64,000 nucleotides of DNA, taken from positions 455,445 to 519,444 of the forward strand of contig NW_017804465.1 of the NCBI RefSeq assembly GCF_001625305.1, given 5' to 3'. Made by a program: the position numbers and the translations under genes. This document shows, one piece after another, positions 10,131 to 21,280 of this stretch; the first letter of the stretch is position 1; the number at the start of each line of letters is the position of its first letter. The notes beneath the pieces are model-generated. The model saw only the letters and a list, made by a program, of their open reading frames with translations. It ran no database searches and was not told where the DNA came from. The DNA comes from Branchiostoma belcheri. Its lineage: Eukaryota > Chordata > Leptocardii > Amphioxiformes > Branchiostomatidae.

Positions 10131-13100
10131 CTTGAGGTCAGTGACCCGGGCGAACACCAGGTTAGTGAGCGCCTCACCGACAGACATCCTGGCCCCGGCA
10201 GCCGGGTCCAGCAGCCCTTTGATTGGCTGTTCCCCTATCGCCGTTGCCGAGCCGACCGTGCTGAAGTGGGAGAGCGCCGTGACAGCGACGTCGGCCAGGG
10301 GAGTGTGGAGCGGGCCTACGCACTGTTGCTGGGCAACCAGGCCTGTCACCGACCTGTCAACCTGGAAACATGAGCACATGTTGAGACAACTATTTTCAAA
10401 ATACATCTGTCCTTGGTGCTGAAATGGACATCTGCTAAGTTATTACACATTCAGCATCAGTATGTCATCCTTAAAGCATATAAAACAGTGCAGAAACGAG
10501 GCCCAAGATGAGTCCTTTATTTTCTGCTTTGGGCACCTTTAACTAGTTGGCGTATTTAGCTGTATATCAGCCAAATCTATCGCGAAGAACAACATGATGA
10601 AATACTACACTGTATCTGCCAACACTGAAATGAATTGGGACTTACACAAAGTAACAATAAATTGGGTATGTCCCAATTCATTCCAGTGTTGGCAGTATAG
10701 TCTTTATTTCATAATGACTTGTACCAACAGAGATGAACTTGAGAAGAAAAACAGATGTTTACCTTGTTGGTGAGATATCTCTTGCTGGCTACAGACGGCA
10801 AGCGGAGCACACGTTCCAACGCTTCCCGTATACCGAGTCCATCAGGCAGGGACAGGGGGGTGAGATTTGGAGCGATGGTGTCAAAGTTAAACGTCTACAA
10901 CAGGAGGGAGAAGACAGGTTGTATCAACTGCTGTCTGATGATGAATAAAATCTGTTTGGGTGCAAAGCTCTATTGCAAATACTTACCAATTACCATGTAA
11001 GCAATGTTCATATCTGGAATTCTCAACTACATGCAATTTTGTATGGAGCAGGTATTGTTTTCTGATTTGATATTTGCTTTTTATATCAGTAAGTAGGACT
11101 AGGAAGAATAGAGGTAAAGGTAAAAGGTAAAGGTAGTTCTATAGCCTTTTTGAGGCAGTAGGTACAGTGGGTTGTTAGTCCACTGTGTCTGGGACACGGT
11201 ATTGTAATTTGGAGCCCATCCTTCCACTGTATTTTATATTACCTCCCCAATCAAAGTCAGGTACCTGTTTTGCACCTGGGGTGAGTGGGAAAAGTTGTGT
11301 TTCCCTAGGACACAACACCTAGCCAGCAATGCCAGGGATCGAACCCATGATCTCTCAATATTGTGTCCACTAGCCTAGCCACACCGGCCATTAGATGCCA
11401 CATAAGGCCATGTTGATTTGATTATATGGATGACATCCTCCGGAAGCCCCAAAACTGATGCGCGCGTGCGAATAAAAAAAAAGTTTTGCAAAAAAAAAAG
11501 TTCTTTTCATTATGAAATCTACGAGGTCATGAGGGTTGAGCAAATGGCACAGAATATGGTTTGGCGAATAATCTAGTCTTCAAGTTCATTTCTTTACAAT
11601 TTCGTCTTTTGTCGTTTGATTTTGGCATTCTACGACATTGGTATAGTTTTTATTAATTGTTTTTGTAACTTATGTTATATTTTTGCTCATTTTGCAACTG
11701 TTTTGTACGATTTACAGTATGGTTGAAAACTTTTTTTTTTGGAAACGGCCGAAAATTCATGCGCGCGCGGATGTCATCCATATAATCAAATCAACATGGC
11801 CTAAGGAAGAATAGACATGTCTGTAATACCCACTGGAGATCCCAATAAACTAAACAAACAAACAAACAAGCAAACAAACACACCTTCCTGGGCATGGATC
11901 CCAGCACACACTCCAAGTCCAGGTCCACAGGTCTCCTGCCTCCCCGCTGACGCTTGGCTGGTTTCTCCTCCCCGGGGCAGTCTGCTTCTGACTCCTCCAG
12001 TACAATCTTATGAAGGGGAAAAGAGTGGACAATATTTAGAAACATGATACATACAACAAACATTTGTAGACGTCATTTGATTACAGTGCTGGTGAACTGA
12101 TTTTTTTCAGGGATGATTACTTTGATGGGACTTCCTACTATAATCCTAAAAGACTGCAAAGCTAGCAAAATTCCATGCACTGTAATGCATGTAGTCTTTT
12201 ATCAACTTCTATACCAGAATTTCTCGCCATGAATTCATCTAGCAAATTCAGATACTTGTTGACTTTTGACAATCCATACATTGTGAATATAGGACAGTAT
12301 TTTAAAGAATGTCTAAACGTAAGAAATTCTTTTAATGATTGTATAAGCGCCTTTCCATCCCATATCACCTAGTATTGTACTACGTAGACTGATTTGTTAG
12401 ATTTGTTCTCTCATTTCTGCCATACTTTGTACCTTGTACATTGTTGCGTAATAAAAGTCATGTATGTAAGATGGTGTAGCATGACAAACTATAGCTCTGT
12501 TTATTCTTACTCAAACACATTCATAAGCATGGTGACCAGCCCCCAAAATGCCACATGGTGTCTGCTACAGCACCAGTTACTATGGTGACATCTAGTCCCG
12601 GTCACTGATCTTATTTGTTAGGAACAGATGAAGAAATGGACCAAAACAATAATTTTTCTTCTGTGAAAGAACAAAATTAACCCACCTTCCCATCTCCTGT
12701 GACCTCCCCGACAAATGCTACAGGACATTTCTCCCTGGTGCAGATGTCCCTCAGTGTGCCAGCGTCCGCAGACCTGACCAGGACAGCGTTACTCTCCTGG
12801 TACTCCGCCCCCCACAGCTCCATCACACTGATGGTGGGATCTCCCAGCTGGAACTCACTCGTACGGATCACAGCACCAGCCGGCTCAACTATCTCCTTCA
12901 ACACGTTTCCTGAGGAAATGGACATGCAGAAGAGTTACATGAATTTTCCTCTCATTAGGTCAAGCCAATTTAAGACGTTTTTTCAGAACAAATATGAAGG
13001 GACAAGGAAAAAAAAAAGAGGCCTAGACATTCCCTAATGATAGCGCCAAATGCTACAATAAGAGAAATGAAGTCAACAAAAGTTGATTTTTTTTCTGTTA

Positions 13101-16100
13101 TTTGCTAGCATTTAGTTGTTTTAGTTACCAACTCTTCAAAGAAAATCCATGCATGATCACAAGTCACAGAGAAGTCCCCATATACACCATATTGGTCAAT
13201 CAATCTTCTGCAAACCCCACATTTATGCTCTTTTCTACATTTGTACTTTTTTTGTGTACTGCTCTGTGCAAATAAAAAACAAAAACAAAAAAAGTCACAC
13301 AACTACTAACCATTCCCCCCTGCGCCCTGGTCGTGGATACTCCGGATGGGGTTCTTCTCCGCCATCTCGATACACGCCCGGATCACGCGGTTCAGTTTCT
13401 GCTCCATCTCCGCGTCTCCCCGCTGCACCGCGCCGAAGTCCAGCTCTTCCTTGTTCTCCCCCGCGATGACTGAGGAGGCGGCGCCACCGCCCACACCGAT
13501 CCGGTACACAGGACCACCCAGTTTAACCACCTCCATACCTGAGGGGGAAGGAAGAAGTGTCGTTAACAAAAGGGCAAGTAGAAAGGTAATTTGCAAAGCA
13601 AAAACACAATGTTTACCTTCACATTGTCTAGCCTAACAAACTACTGCTCTGTTAATTCTTACTCAAACACATTCATGTATATGACCAGCCCACTCTGTCC
13701 TGCCACTTGCTACATAATGTGATCCAACACAACAGGGTGTCTGTTACAGCACCAGTTTACATGGTTACAGCTGTGATTGTGATCTCGAACCATTTTAGCT
13801 CGCTGAAGAACTAATCTTATTTTCCACTTGTCGTGATAGACAAGCTACATATTTACAGGTTCATGATTGTACTGTGAAAATTCCCCTAGCTCTGTCTCCC
13901 AGACAAGTAAAATGAACAATACACAAATGTACATGTACATGCAAATTATTCTATTTTTTGCAGGGAATAATACAAAGGACAAAAGCAGAGTGAAGACCTT
14001 CAAAAAATGAACTTTCCCAATTCCCCTCACTCACCCACAGCTGGCTGGTCCTTAGTGATGTGACATCCCTCCAGCTGACCTATCCCCCCACTAAACATGA
14101 TTGGTTTCACCCATTCTTTCCGTTCTCCGTCAGCCAGTCTCATTCCTGCAGGGAAAAAGTTCAAAGTGAAATCATAGTGATGACTTGATATATGATAATT
14201 GTAATGTTATGTTACTTTTGATGATCGTGAATCCACAATTCAGCCAAGCTGTGAGTGATTTTATCCCAAACATTCATCATTCATCATCATCATTATCAAC
14301 AATAAAATATGAACTATAAAGAAACTAGAAAGGTAACATGGGCAAAGCAAATTCATGTTTACCTTCTCATGGTCTAGCCTAAGAAATATCTGCTCTGTTT
14401 CTTCTTTCTTAATATATGTGATGACCAGCCCTTCCAACTGGCTACATAATGACACTACAGGGAGTCTACTACAGTACCAGTTACCATGGCGACAGGCGTC
14501 TGGGCCATGTTGGAGAAGAAGAACAAACAGAGCAGAAACTGTACTTACCAAAGGACCGAGCAAACCCAGTCAGGACCGGTTCTCCAAACTTGTTCCCATA
14601 GTCAGAAGCACCGTTACTGGCTTCTATACAGATGTCAACGGGTGTGGCCATGTTGCTAGGATACTCAAAGGACTTGTCCTCCCATGGTAGGTCATAACCT
14701 GGTGAAAGGTTCCAAGGGAAAAGGTTATTTTCCAAGTAAAAAGGATTCTAACTGACATGCACGAGAAGCTTCCAGACAGCATTCACCGTCTTTAATCAGC
14801 TCATGTTTTTAAAATGACACTGTTACCGTAATTCAGTAATATATTATGCACATGACTGCTATGTTGATTTTGATAAACTTTGCTTTGAGAATATAGTACC
14901 TTGTATACAGAGAGGTTAACAATGCTGTTCCTCAATAGAGATGTCTGTCAGTCACAAATAGCAGTTCAACCAATGAGAGGATGTTAATTAGCAGTTTGAC
15001 CAATGAGAAAGTGGCTGCATGTGAGCGTCAAATATTTGCATTATTTTGCATTTCAGTTTTGATGGATGTGAGTGTAGCTATGAGACGCTACTTACTCTTT
15101 GCTACTTAATCTCGTAGCTGACAAAAATGTGATGCCAAAAGAACATCTTGGCGTGGAGAAAGTTACAGAAACAGACACAAATTAAAACTCTAGACGATAC
15201 CTTGTATAGAGAGGTTGCCAAAGCTGTAGCCAGCCGTCCCTGCCACCACATGGGCACCCTGTCCTGCTGCCTGGACATCCCGGATCCTCCCACCTGTACC
15301 TGTGGTCGCACCTGGGAACGGAGCCACACCTAGGGGACACAAGGTGGTTAGGGTTGTTCACTTAGAATCTGAAGGTTCCGGGTTCAAATCACTGGCAGGC
15401 CCCACTGTTCTTGGGAACCGCCCTTTTCCTCAATTGACTTGGAGTTGGAGAAAATGAGTACATTTAGCTTCAGTTAGGCACGTCCTCTTGAAAGCCAGAG
15501 GCTCCGTGTTTGAGGATAGCCACACTTCGCGCATGATATCGAAAAGAGTAGGAGAATAACATGCAGCTAAAAGAATGAAACAATGACAGAATAGCTACTT
15601 CATGAAAACTCACATAGCAGGACATTACACCTATTGTATACGTTTAGAAAATGTTAGAAATAGAAATAAAGAAAAGGACAATAGCCATACCTGTGGTGTC
15701 GTAACAGACACTGGCCACTCAGAATTTCTATTTAAAAACACTTAAGACAAATGAATGAACTGTTTCTTGAGGAAAGAACCTGGCCTGCCCCACCTGTAGG
15801 GAAGTTGTGTGTCTCTGCTGTGAAGATGACATGTCGCAGTGCCGACCTGTCCTGAAAACTACTGGACACAGACGTCTGGCCGGGCTGGAGCACTGGGACC
15901 TGGTAACCCTGGATAGCACTGGAGACGGGAAGTAAATTTCACACTTGCAACATTTCAAAGTTATTCAAATCAGGACTTCATATACATAATTTATAAGGAC
16001 ATAAATGGATCCTGTCCTCATGATTCAACATTGCTAAACTCCAATCAGATGAACATCTACAGGAGTTTCAAACTAAACTTGACAGCAAGATAGCAAAGAT

Positions 16101-19100
16101 GGGAACTCTGGATGGCGGCCCAGAGGAAAAATGGAACCGCCTTAAAGAGTGCATCACAGCAACAGCAAAGTCAGTACTAGGGCCCAAGACTCGTCACCAC
16201 CAAGACTGGTTTGACGAGAATGATGAAAGCATCCAAGTCCTCCTAAACGAAAAGAGAAAAGCCTACACTGAATGGCAAAACTGCCCAAGCACTCCTCGTC
16301 ACGACAAGTATAAAATGGTGAAGGCTAGAGTACAAAAACAGCTTCGAGCCATGCAAAACGAATGGTGGGAACAGAAAGCTGCCGAAATACAACACTATGC
16401 AGACTCAAACAATTCAAAAATGCTGTTTGCTGCCACAAAAGCCATATATGGCCCCCAAAGTGGGAAAACTGCACCCCTAATGTCAGCTGATGGTCAAACT
16501 GTCATCAAGGACAAAGAAGGAATTAGTGCCAGGTGGGAAGAACACTTCACCAACCTCCTAAATCGACCTTCTCCAGTTGACGAGGCAGCACTTCAACAAG
16601 TCCCTCAGAGGAATATCCAGGAAAACCTGGACCTACCCCCCACTGAGGAGGAAGTGAAGACTGCCATCAGACAGATGAACAATGGAAAGGCACCAGGAAA
16701 AGACGGAATCCCAGCAGAACTGTACAAGTCTATGGGTGAAACTGCTTTCCAAGCCTTCCATGACCTTCTTCTTACCATCTGGGAGACGGAATGCATGCCA
16801 TCAGACCTCAGAGATGCTACAATCATAGCACTGTACAAAAACAAAGGACAGAAATCAGATTGTGGCAACTATAGAGGAATATCTTTGCTCTCCATTGCCG
16901 GAAAAATCCTTGCCCGTATCCTTCTTAACAGACTGATCAGCAATGTCTCCGAGAGCAACCTTCCTGAGGCACAATGCGGGTTTCGCCCAGGTCGCAGCAC
17001 CACGGACATGGTGTTTGCTCTGCGGCAAGTCCAAGAAAAGTGCATTGAACAGCGAAAGGACCTCTTCGCTGTGTTCATCGACCTGACCAAAGCTTTTGAT
17101 AGCATTAACAGAGAAGCACTATGGACTATCCTTACCAAACTGGGGTGTCCTAAAAAATTCACCACGCTAGTGAGGCTATTCCACGACAACATGACAGCAC
17201 AGGTGTTGATTGGTGGGGACTTCTCCAAACCCTTCAATATCACCACAGGTGTAAAGCAAGGGTGCGTGCTCGCACCAGTGTTGTTCAACTTGTTCTTCAC
17301 ACAAGTCCTTCTGCACGCTGTGAAAGATCTTGACCTTGGGGTATACATCAAATACCGTTCAGACGGATCAGTCTTTGACCTACGCCGCCTGCAAGCCCGA
17401 ACAAAGACTGTGGAAAGGCTCATACTAGAAGCCTTGTTTGCAGACGACTGCGCTCTCTTGGCGCACATGGAGAACCACCTACAACTCATTACTGACCGTT
17501 TTGCCGCAGCTTCAAAGCTCTTTGGTTTGACAATCAGCCTTGGCAAAACCGAGGTGTTAGTGCAACCAGCACCAAACACAATTCTACCTGCGCCTAGTAT
17601 CAAAATTGATTCTGTTGTGCTGCAAAACAAGGAACACTTTACTTACCTGGGTAGCACAGTTTCAGCAGACGGTTCGCTGGACAAAGAAATCTCATGCAGA
17701 ATCCGGAAAGCCAGTCAGGCATTGGGAAGGCTGAGGGCCAAGGTACTTCAGCAAAGAGGAGTGAAACTGTCCACAAAGCTTAAAATCTACAATGCCGTAG
17801 TGATCTCAACACTGCTCTATGGATGTGAAACGTGGACACTGTATCGTCGGCACATAAAGCAGCTGGAAAAATTCCACATGAGGTCATTGCGCACCATTAT
17901 GAACATCCGCTGGCAGGATAAAATCACTAACCAGGAAGTATTGGACAGAGCCCAATCATCAAGCATTGAGGCATTGCTACTGAAGGCTCAACTACGTTGG
18001 TCTGGTCACGTCAGCAGGATGGATGATAGCCGTATCCCCAGACAGTTGTTGTACGGAGAGCTCAAGCTGGGCTCCCGCCGTAGGGGTAGGCCAAAACTGA
18101 GGTACAAAGATGTACTTAAGAACAACCTTCAGTGGTGTGGTATCAAGCCATCCGAGTTTGAGGCAGCTGCCGCTGATCGGCCAGCCTGGAGGGCTCTTGT
18201 GACAAAGGCCACATCTGCGTTCGAGGAGGAAAGGAGGAGACGCCTCGAAGTTGTGAGGGAGAAGCGTCATAGGACAACAAAAACTACTAGTACTACAGAA
18301 TACCAGTGCAGCAGGTGCGGGAAGCTGTGTGCCTCAGCCTTTGGGCTAAGAAGTCACCAGAGGATCCACCCCACCTGACGGGCTGTGCACAGAAGTCATC
18401 ATCGGAGACGATGGACAACCAGAGACTAGAATAGCCTTCTTTGTGAAAATGAGACTGTTATTGGACAGGTATATACAGGGTATTAGTTACTTTACCTGCT
18501 GTTGTCACTGAACTTGATAACGTTGTTATCGTTGCTGTGTTCCTGAGTCTTCATCACCATCTTAAAGAGTGAGTCCTCATGTTCCTTCCCATCTATAACC
18601 ATCTTTCCTTTGAAGAACCAGTGTCGGCTGTGCTCACTGTAAGGTACAGAGACAGAAATATTTTTTTCCATCCAGGTTAGCGGATTGAAAAATGACTAGC
18701 TGTTACAATCCGTCCGTCCATCCATCCATCCACCCACCCATCCATCCATCCATCCATCCATCCATTCACCAACACACACACACACACACACACACCCATC
18801 AACCCATCCATCCATCCATCCATCCATCCACACACCCATCCAGACATACCTACTCTACTTCAGAATCTTAAAAACATAGGTGTTAAATGTCACCTGTTGG
18901 ACTGTGCCAAGTCGAAACACTCCACACTCGTAGGGTTCCTTCCCAGCTGGTCTCGGAACATGTTAGTGTAATATTCCAGGTCCCAGTCATCGAAGGCAAG
19001 ACCTGCCAGAAAATTTATATGAAGGATTAGTATTAACAACAGTTATTTGCAAGGAAAAGCAATAAATGAATCTACAGAGTATGATTTCCTTAAAAAAAAA

Positions 19101-20366
19101 ATTCCACATTCAATCGTATTACTTGTAGCTACCAATATCATTTATAAATAGTCTCTGCTTGTCATAAAAACATGAATCACAGATTGTCAGAGGCTCTAAT
19201 CATAGCAGAGACTCCAATCAGGACCTCTACTGGCAGATACTCAGATTGGAGTTTTGGTTAACAGAGACTCCGATTTGGACCCCTACCAGTAGAATCATTA
19301 TACCATGCAATTCTACAAGATCGGAGTCTCTACCCTGACATGTAGTGATGAAAAATTTTCCTACCCAGCTCAGTGTTAGCCTTCATCAGTGCCTTCTTCC
19401 CTCCACTCATCACGTCCACCTCATACCACGGGTCCGGCTTCACGTCCAGCTCAAAACTGGACACCGGCTCCGTGTAGCGACACTCTGTCATCCTGTCATG
19501 GAGGGCTCCCAGCATCCTCCTCTCCTCCTCCGCCGTGATTGGAGAAGAGCCGTCAGCTGACTGGACGAGGAAGCGACGGAAGACCTCGATACGTGAGATC
19601 TGTTTCAGCCCCACCGCATGGCAGATGGAGACGGCGTTAGTGGAAAAGGCAGTGGAGAAATTTAACCTGGAAGAAAACAGATTAGATGATGACTTATCGC
19701 AACTAAGATTTTCAACATCATTTGGACTGTACATCTAATATAATGAAAATTACCTGCACCAGACAACTTTTACATGTACCACTCAGAGTATGGATCATAC
19801 TACAAACTGTTCAGAAACCATTGCCATTATTTCTTTTACACTTTATAGGTGGTGACAGTCAAAATTTTTTAATACACCTACATTTGTGTATAAGTCAAGT
19901 ACATGGACCAGTGCAAGTAGACATCAGAAATACCTGTACAGCTCTAATTTTACTAGCACTAACCTGCAAATGCAGCTGGGGGTATTTTGAGCTCTGAGTA
20001 TATCAGATGTTAAGGTCCAGACCTGTATCTACCAAAATAATTTTACAGGTACAAAATGTACAGGTTAAGTAGTATAGCGCCCTACCTTGGTCCAATCTCA
20101 ATCAGGAGGCCCTTCTCCCCGTCCCTGCCGAGGAAAGATTCCCGGCTCGTCTTCTCCCCCTCAAACGGAGTCGTGATGACCCATAATAGTTTCTTCTGCT
20201 CCTCAGCGGTCAAGTCTTTCCCGTCGTCCACACAGATGTTGAAACAGTTCTCAGTGGTCACTGCTCCGATCTTCTTGGAGCCGAGGATGGTCTGTAACTT
20301 TTTACACGTGACCTCGTGTGCCCCTGGGTTGAGGGCCGGGGTCTGGTAATAACGTGTGATTGCCAT
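10131..20366 (-). CDS. PFAS: phosphoribosylformylglycinamidine synthase (FGAM synthase), N-terminal 762 residues
   Basis: FGAM synthase converts FGAR, ATP and glutamine to FGAM in cytosolic de novo purine synthesis. Thirteen coding exons on the minus strand: 20366-20086, 19666-19365, 19002-18894, 18636-18496, 15918-15794, 15329-15201, 14698-14549, 14145-14035, 13538-13311, 12909-12686, 12006-11884, 10894-10763, 10361-10131. All junctions are GT-AG and the sum, 2,286 bases, is exactly 762 codons. Landmarks: [15 protein letters not shown] in the linker, [54 protein letters not shown] of the ATP-binding region, and [15 protein letters not shown] at the end. The family is usually about 1,300 residues; the second synthetase half and the glutaminase domain are absent here. 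The last exon ends at a good donor (AAG|GTACGTG), so the gene is spliced onward, not stopped. The exons must lie left of the window, or the assembly is broken. Confidence 0.95.
11112..11390 (-). repeat. tRNA-derived SINE
   Basis: Read on the minus strand it begins with a tRNA-like head with an A-box-like GTGTGGCTAGGC and a B box GGTTCGATCCC, runs through a body, and ends in a CTTTACC-type short repeat tail. Related full or partial copies occur near 15340, 41550, 45540, 52600, 57740, 59600 and 61205, so this is a dispersed family. Confidence 0.75.
11406..11801. mobile_element. MITE with perfect 33-bp terminal inverted repeats
   Basis: The left terminus 11406-11438 and the right terminus 11769-11801 are exact reverse complements, starting GGCCATGTTGATTTGATTAT. 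TAA flanks both ends (11403-11405, 11802-11804), the target-site form used by PIF/Harbinger elements. There is no coding capacity. It lies in a PFAS intron directly beside the SINE. Confidence 0.85.
11853..11880. repeat. (CAAA)n microsatellite
   Basis: Short CAAA run just outside the donor of PFAS exon 11. The reverse form, (GTTT)n, is seen in HERC2 introns at about 32556-32582 and 45337-45363. Confidence 0.8.
12392..12640 (-). repeat. dispersed hairpin-CTAG family, copy
   Basis: Minus-strand copy of the intronic family best seen at 50935-51178 and 54935-55221. Recognised by the core GTCACCATGGTAACTGGTGC / CAGACACC as its reverse complement. Confidence 0.6.
13577..13830 (-). repeat. dispersed hairpin-CTAG family, copy
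   Basis: Minus-strand copy with core and 3' hairpin; ends CTTTCTAC at 13577, one base off CTAG. Confidence 0.65.
14325..14525 (-). repeat. dispersed hairpin-CTAG family, copy
   Basis: Minus-strand copy; terminal CTAG at 14325-14328 preceded by TTACCTTT and the hairpin region. Confidence 0.7.
15340..15410 (+). repeat. SINE head fragment (tRNA-like)
   Basis: GTGGTTAGGGTTGTTCACTT followed by GGTTCAAATC, an A-box/B-box-like pair also seen at 61215-61275. Its family tail is missing. Confidence 0.5.
16015..18440 (+). mobile_element. 5'-truncated LINE in a PFAS intron
   Basis: Non-LTR retrotransposon insertion inside the intron between PFAS exons 4 and 5, antisense to PFAS. The frame is open from just after a TGA at about 16020 through the connector into the RT, but the endonuclease domain expected upstream is absent. 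The 3' UTR holds CATCATCGGAGACGATGG near 18400. Ends are approximate. Confidence 0.8.
16099..18378 (+). CDS. LINE reverse transcriptase with C-terminal C2H2 zinc finger
   Basis: RNA-dependent DNA polymerase ORF of a non-LTR retrotransposon, 759 residues from this ATG. The true frame opens further upstream, since codons from about 16023 read like the usual connector. Fingers/palm motifs: [18 protein letters not shown], motif [10 protein letters not shown] (Asp328), motif B GVKQGC (384-389), motif C LFADD (Asp449, Asp450). The C-terminus has a complete C2H2 finger: Cys737, Cys740, His753, His757. There is no stop or frameshift, so the copy is young. The clade is not assigned. It is on the strand opposite its host gene PFAS, the orientation in which LINEs disturb host transcripts least. 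Confidence 0.9.
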   Translation: MGTLDGGPEEKWNRLKECITATAKSVLGPKTRHHQDWFDENDESIQVLLNEKRKAYTEWQNCPSTPRHDKYKMVKARVQKQLRAMQNEWWEQKAAEIQHYADSNNSKMLFAATKAIYGPQSGKTAPLMSADGQTVIKDKEGISARWEEHFTNLLNRPSPVDEAALQQVPQRNIQENLDLPPTEEEVKTAIRQMNNGKAPGKDGIPAELYKSMGETAFQAFHDLLLTIWETECMPSDLRDATIIALYKNKGQKSDCGNYRGISLLSIAGKILARILLNRLISNVSESNLPEAQCGFRPGRSTTDMVFALRQVQEKCIEQRKDLFAVFIDLTKAFDSINREALWTILTKLGCPKKFTTLVRLFHDNMTAQVLIGGDFSKPFNITTGVKQGCVLAPVLFNLFFTQVLLHAVKDLDLGVYIKYRSDGSVFDLRRLQARTKTVERLILEALFADDCALLAHMENHLQLITDRFAAASKLFGLTISLGKTEVLVQPAPNTILPAPSIKIDSVVLQNKEHFTYLGSTVSADGSLDKEISCRIRKASQALGRLRAKVLQQRGVKLSTKLKIYNAVVISTLLYGCETWTLYRRHIKQLEKFHMRSLRTIMNIRWQDKITNQEVLDRAQSSSIEALLLKAQLRWSGHVSRMDDSRIPRQLLYGELKLGSRRRGRPKLRYKDVLKNNLQWCGIKPSEFEAAAADRPAWRALVTKATSAFEEERRRRLEVVREKRHRTTKTTSTTEYQCSRCGKLCASAFGLRSHQRIHPT
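18712..18845. repeat. CATC/CCAT and CA microsatellite
   Basis: Compound simple repeat: (CCAT)n-like blocks around an (AC)n core at about 18773-18795, in the intron between PFAS exons 3 and 4. Confidence 0.9.
19745..20060. repeat. dispersed intronic repeat (ACATCAGAAATACCTG family)
   Basis: Shares ordered blocks (TATGGATCATACTA, GTTCAGAAACCATTG, GGACCAGTG, ACATCAGAAATACCTG) with 32760-33055 and, in reverse, with 33460-33615 in HERC2 introns. No coding capacity or terminal structure recognised. Confidence 0.6.
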
Positions 20367-20373
20367 GATTCAA

Positions 20374-21280
20374 CCTGGGGAGAAGTTTGAAAGTATAGTT
20401 AGTTAGAGTTCAAATTTTCAATTTTCTGTGTATATTTGGTTTGTACATTGAATTGAGCTGTTTTGAAAGTACACCTGGACTGCATGTTACACCTGACAAT
20501 ATGGACTACAGTTCACAGGACAACAGTTCATGTGAGATATTGTAATATATTTTCTTTGTATTGTATTGTATTGCTGTGTGAACGTGTATTATTGATATGT
20601 ATTGTATGTGAATGTGTATCGCTATGTGTGTGTGTGTGTGTGAGTGTGTATTGCTATGTAGTTGTGTGTGTGTGTATCGCTGTGTATTGTATTGTAAACA
20701 AAGATTCCAGGAAGATTGCTATACAATTTTGTATCACTAATGGACAACAAAACTGTGTGTGAAACAACCAACATTCGGTAATGTACAGGATTATACCAGA
20801 TATTCCAGCTTCATGACTTTTACGTTTAATTTACTGGATTATACATTGTTCCAATCCAGTATGTCCTTGTTCGAACAAAATATCATTCTGTTGACCCTGA
20901 AATTCCCCTTGGGTCTGTACAAATAGCTTCTGAAGTGAACTGGGTTTTAAACAGGTTAATGATTGATGAGCTGTATTCAATGAAATGAAAACACCGGTAC
21001 ACGTGCATAGTGGATCAGCAATCGCCCCCCTCCCCACCTCCCGTTCATTCAAAGTCAGAGGCGAAGATCTAAGACGAATAAGTGATCTGGCTGTTATTTA
21101 CGCCGAAGACGTAGGATTTAAAGAGTATGATTACTAAGCTGCATGCAATATAGATTTAAACCTTACCTGTAAATCTACAATCTTTCGAGACGAACCAAAC
21201 TCCAAAGTGGCGGGTTTCACTGGAGGATGGCGGGAAATGCGGGTCAAAGGTTACCATTTGGACGGAGTGGCGGGAAAATT
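20374..21280 (-). promoter_or_regulatory. PFAS 5' UTR intron, non-coding first exon and promoter
   Basis: The bases before the PFAS ATG (20366) are preceded by an acceptor, TCTCCCCAG|GTTGAATC, with the exon starting at 20374. A matching donor ACAG|GTAAGG lies at 21167/21166, so a non-coding first exon ending at 21167 is likely. In and just upstream of it are two TTTCCCGCC-type sites on the minus strand (21229-21237, 21269-21278) fitting the E2F consensus. E2F control of nucleotide synthesis genes is known; its use here is inference. Confidence 0.55.
20620..20675. repeat. GT-rich microsatellite
   Basis: (GT)n interrupted by ATCGCTATG-type spacers, in the 5' UTR intron of PFAS. Confidence 0.75.

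Noticed and set aside
9906..10406. 166-codon minus-strand ORF as one gene
   Set aside because: Only 10361-10131 is PFAS; the frame then continues past a good donor into low-complexity intron.
15340..15410. tRNA gene
   Set aside because: A/B-box-like sequence without a clover-leaf or anticodon arm; same family as the SINE heads.
16869..17630. 253-codon minus-strand ORF
   Set aside because: Antisense shadow of the LINE RT, whose motifs are complete on the plus strand.
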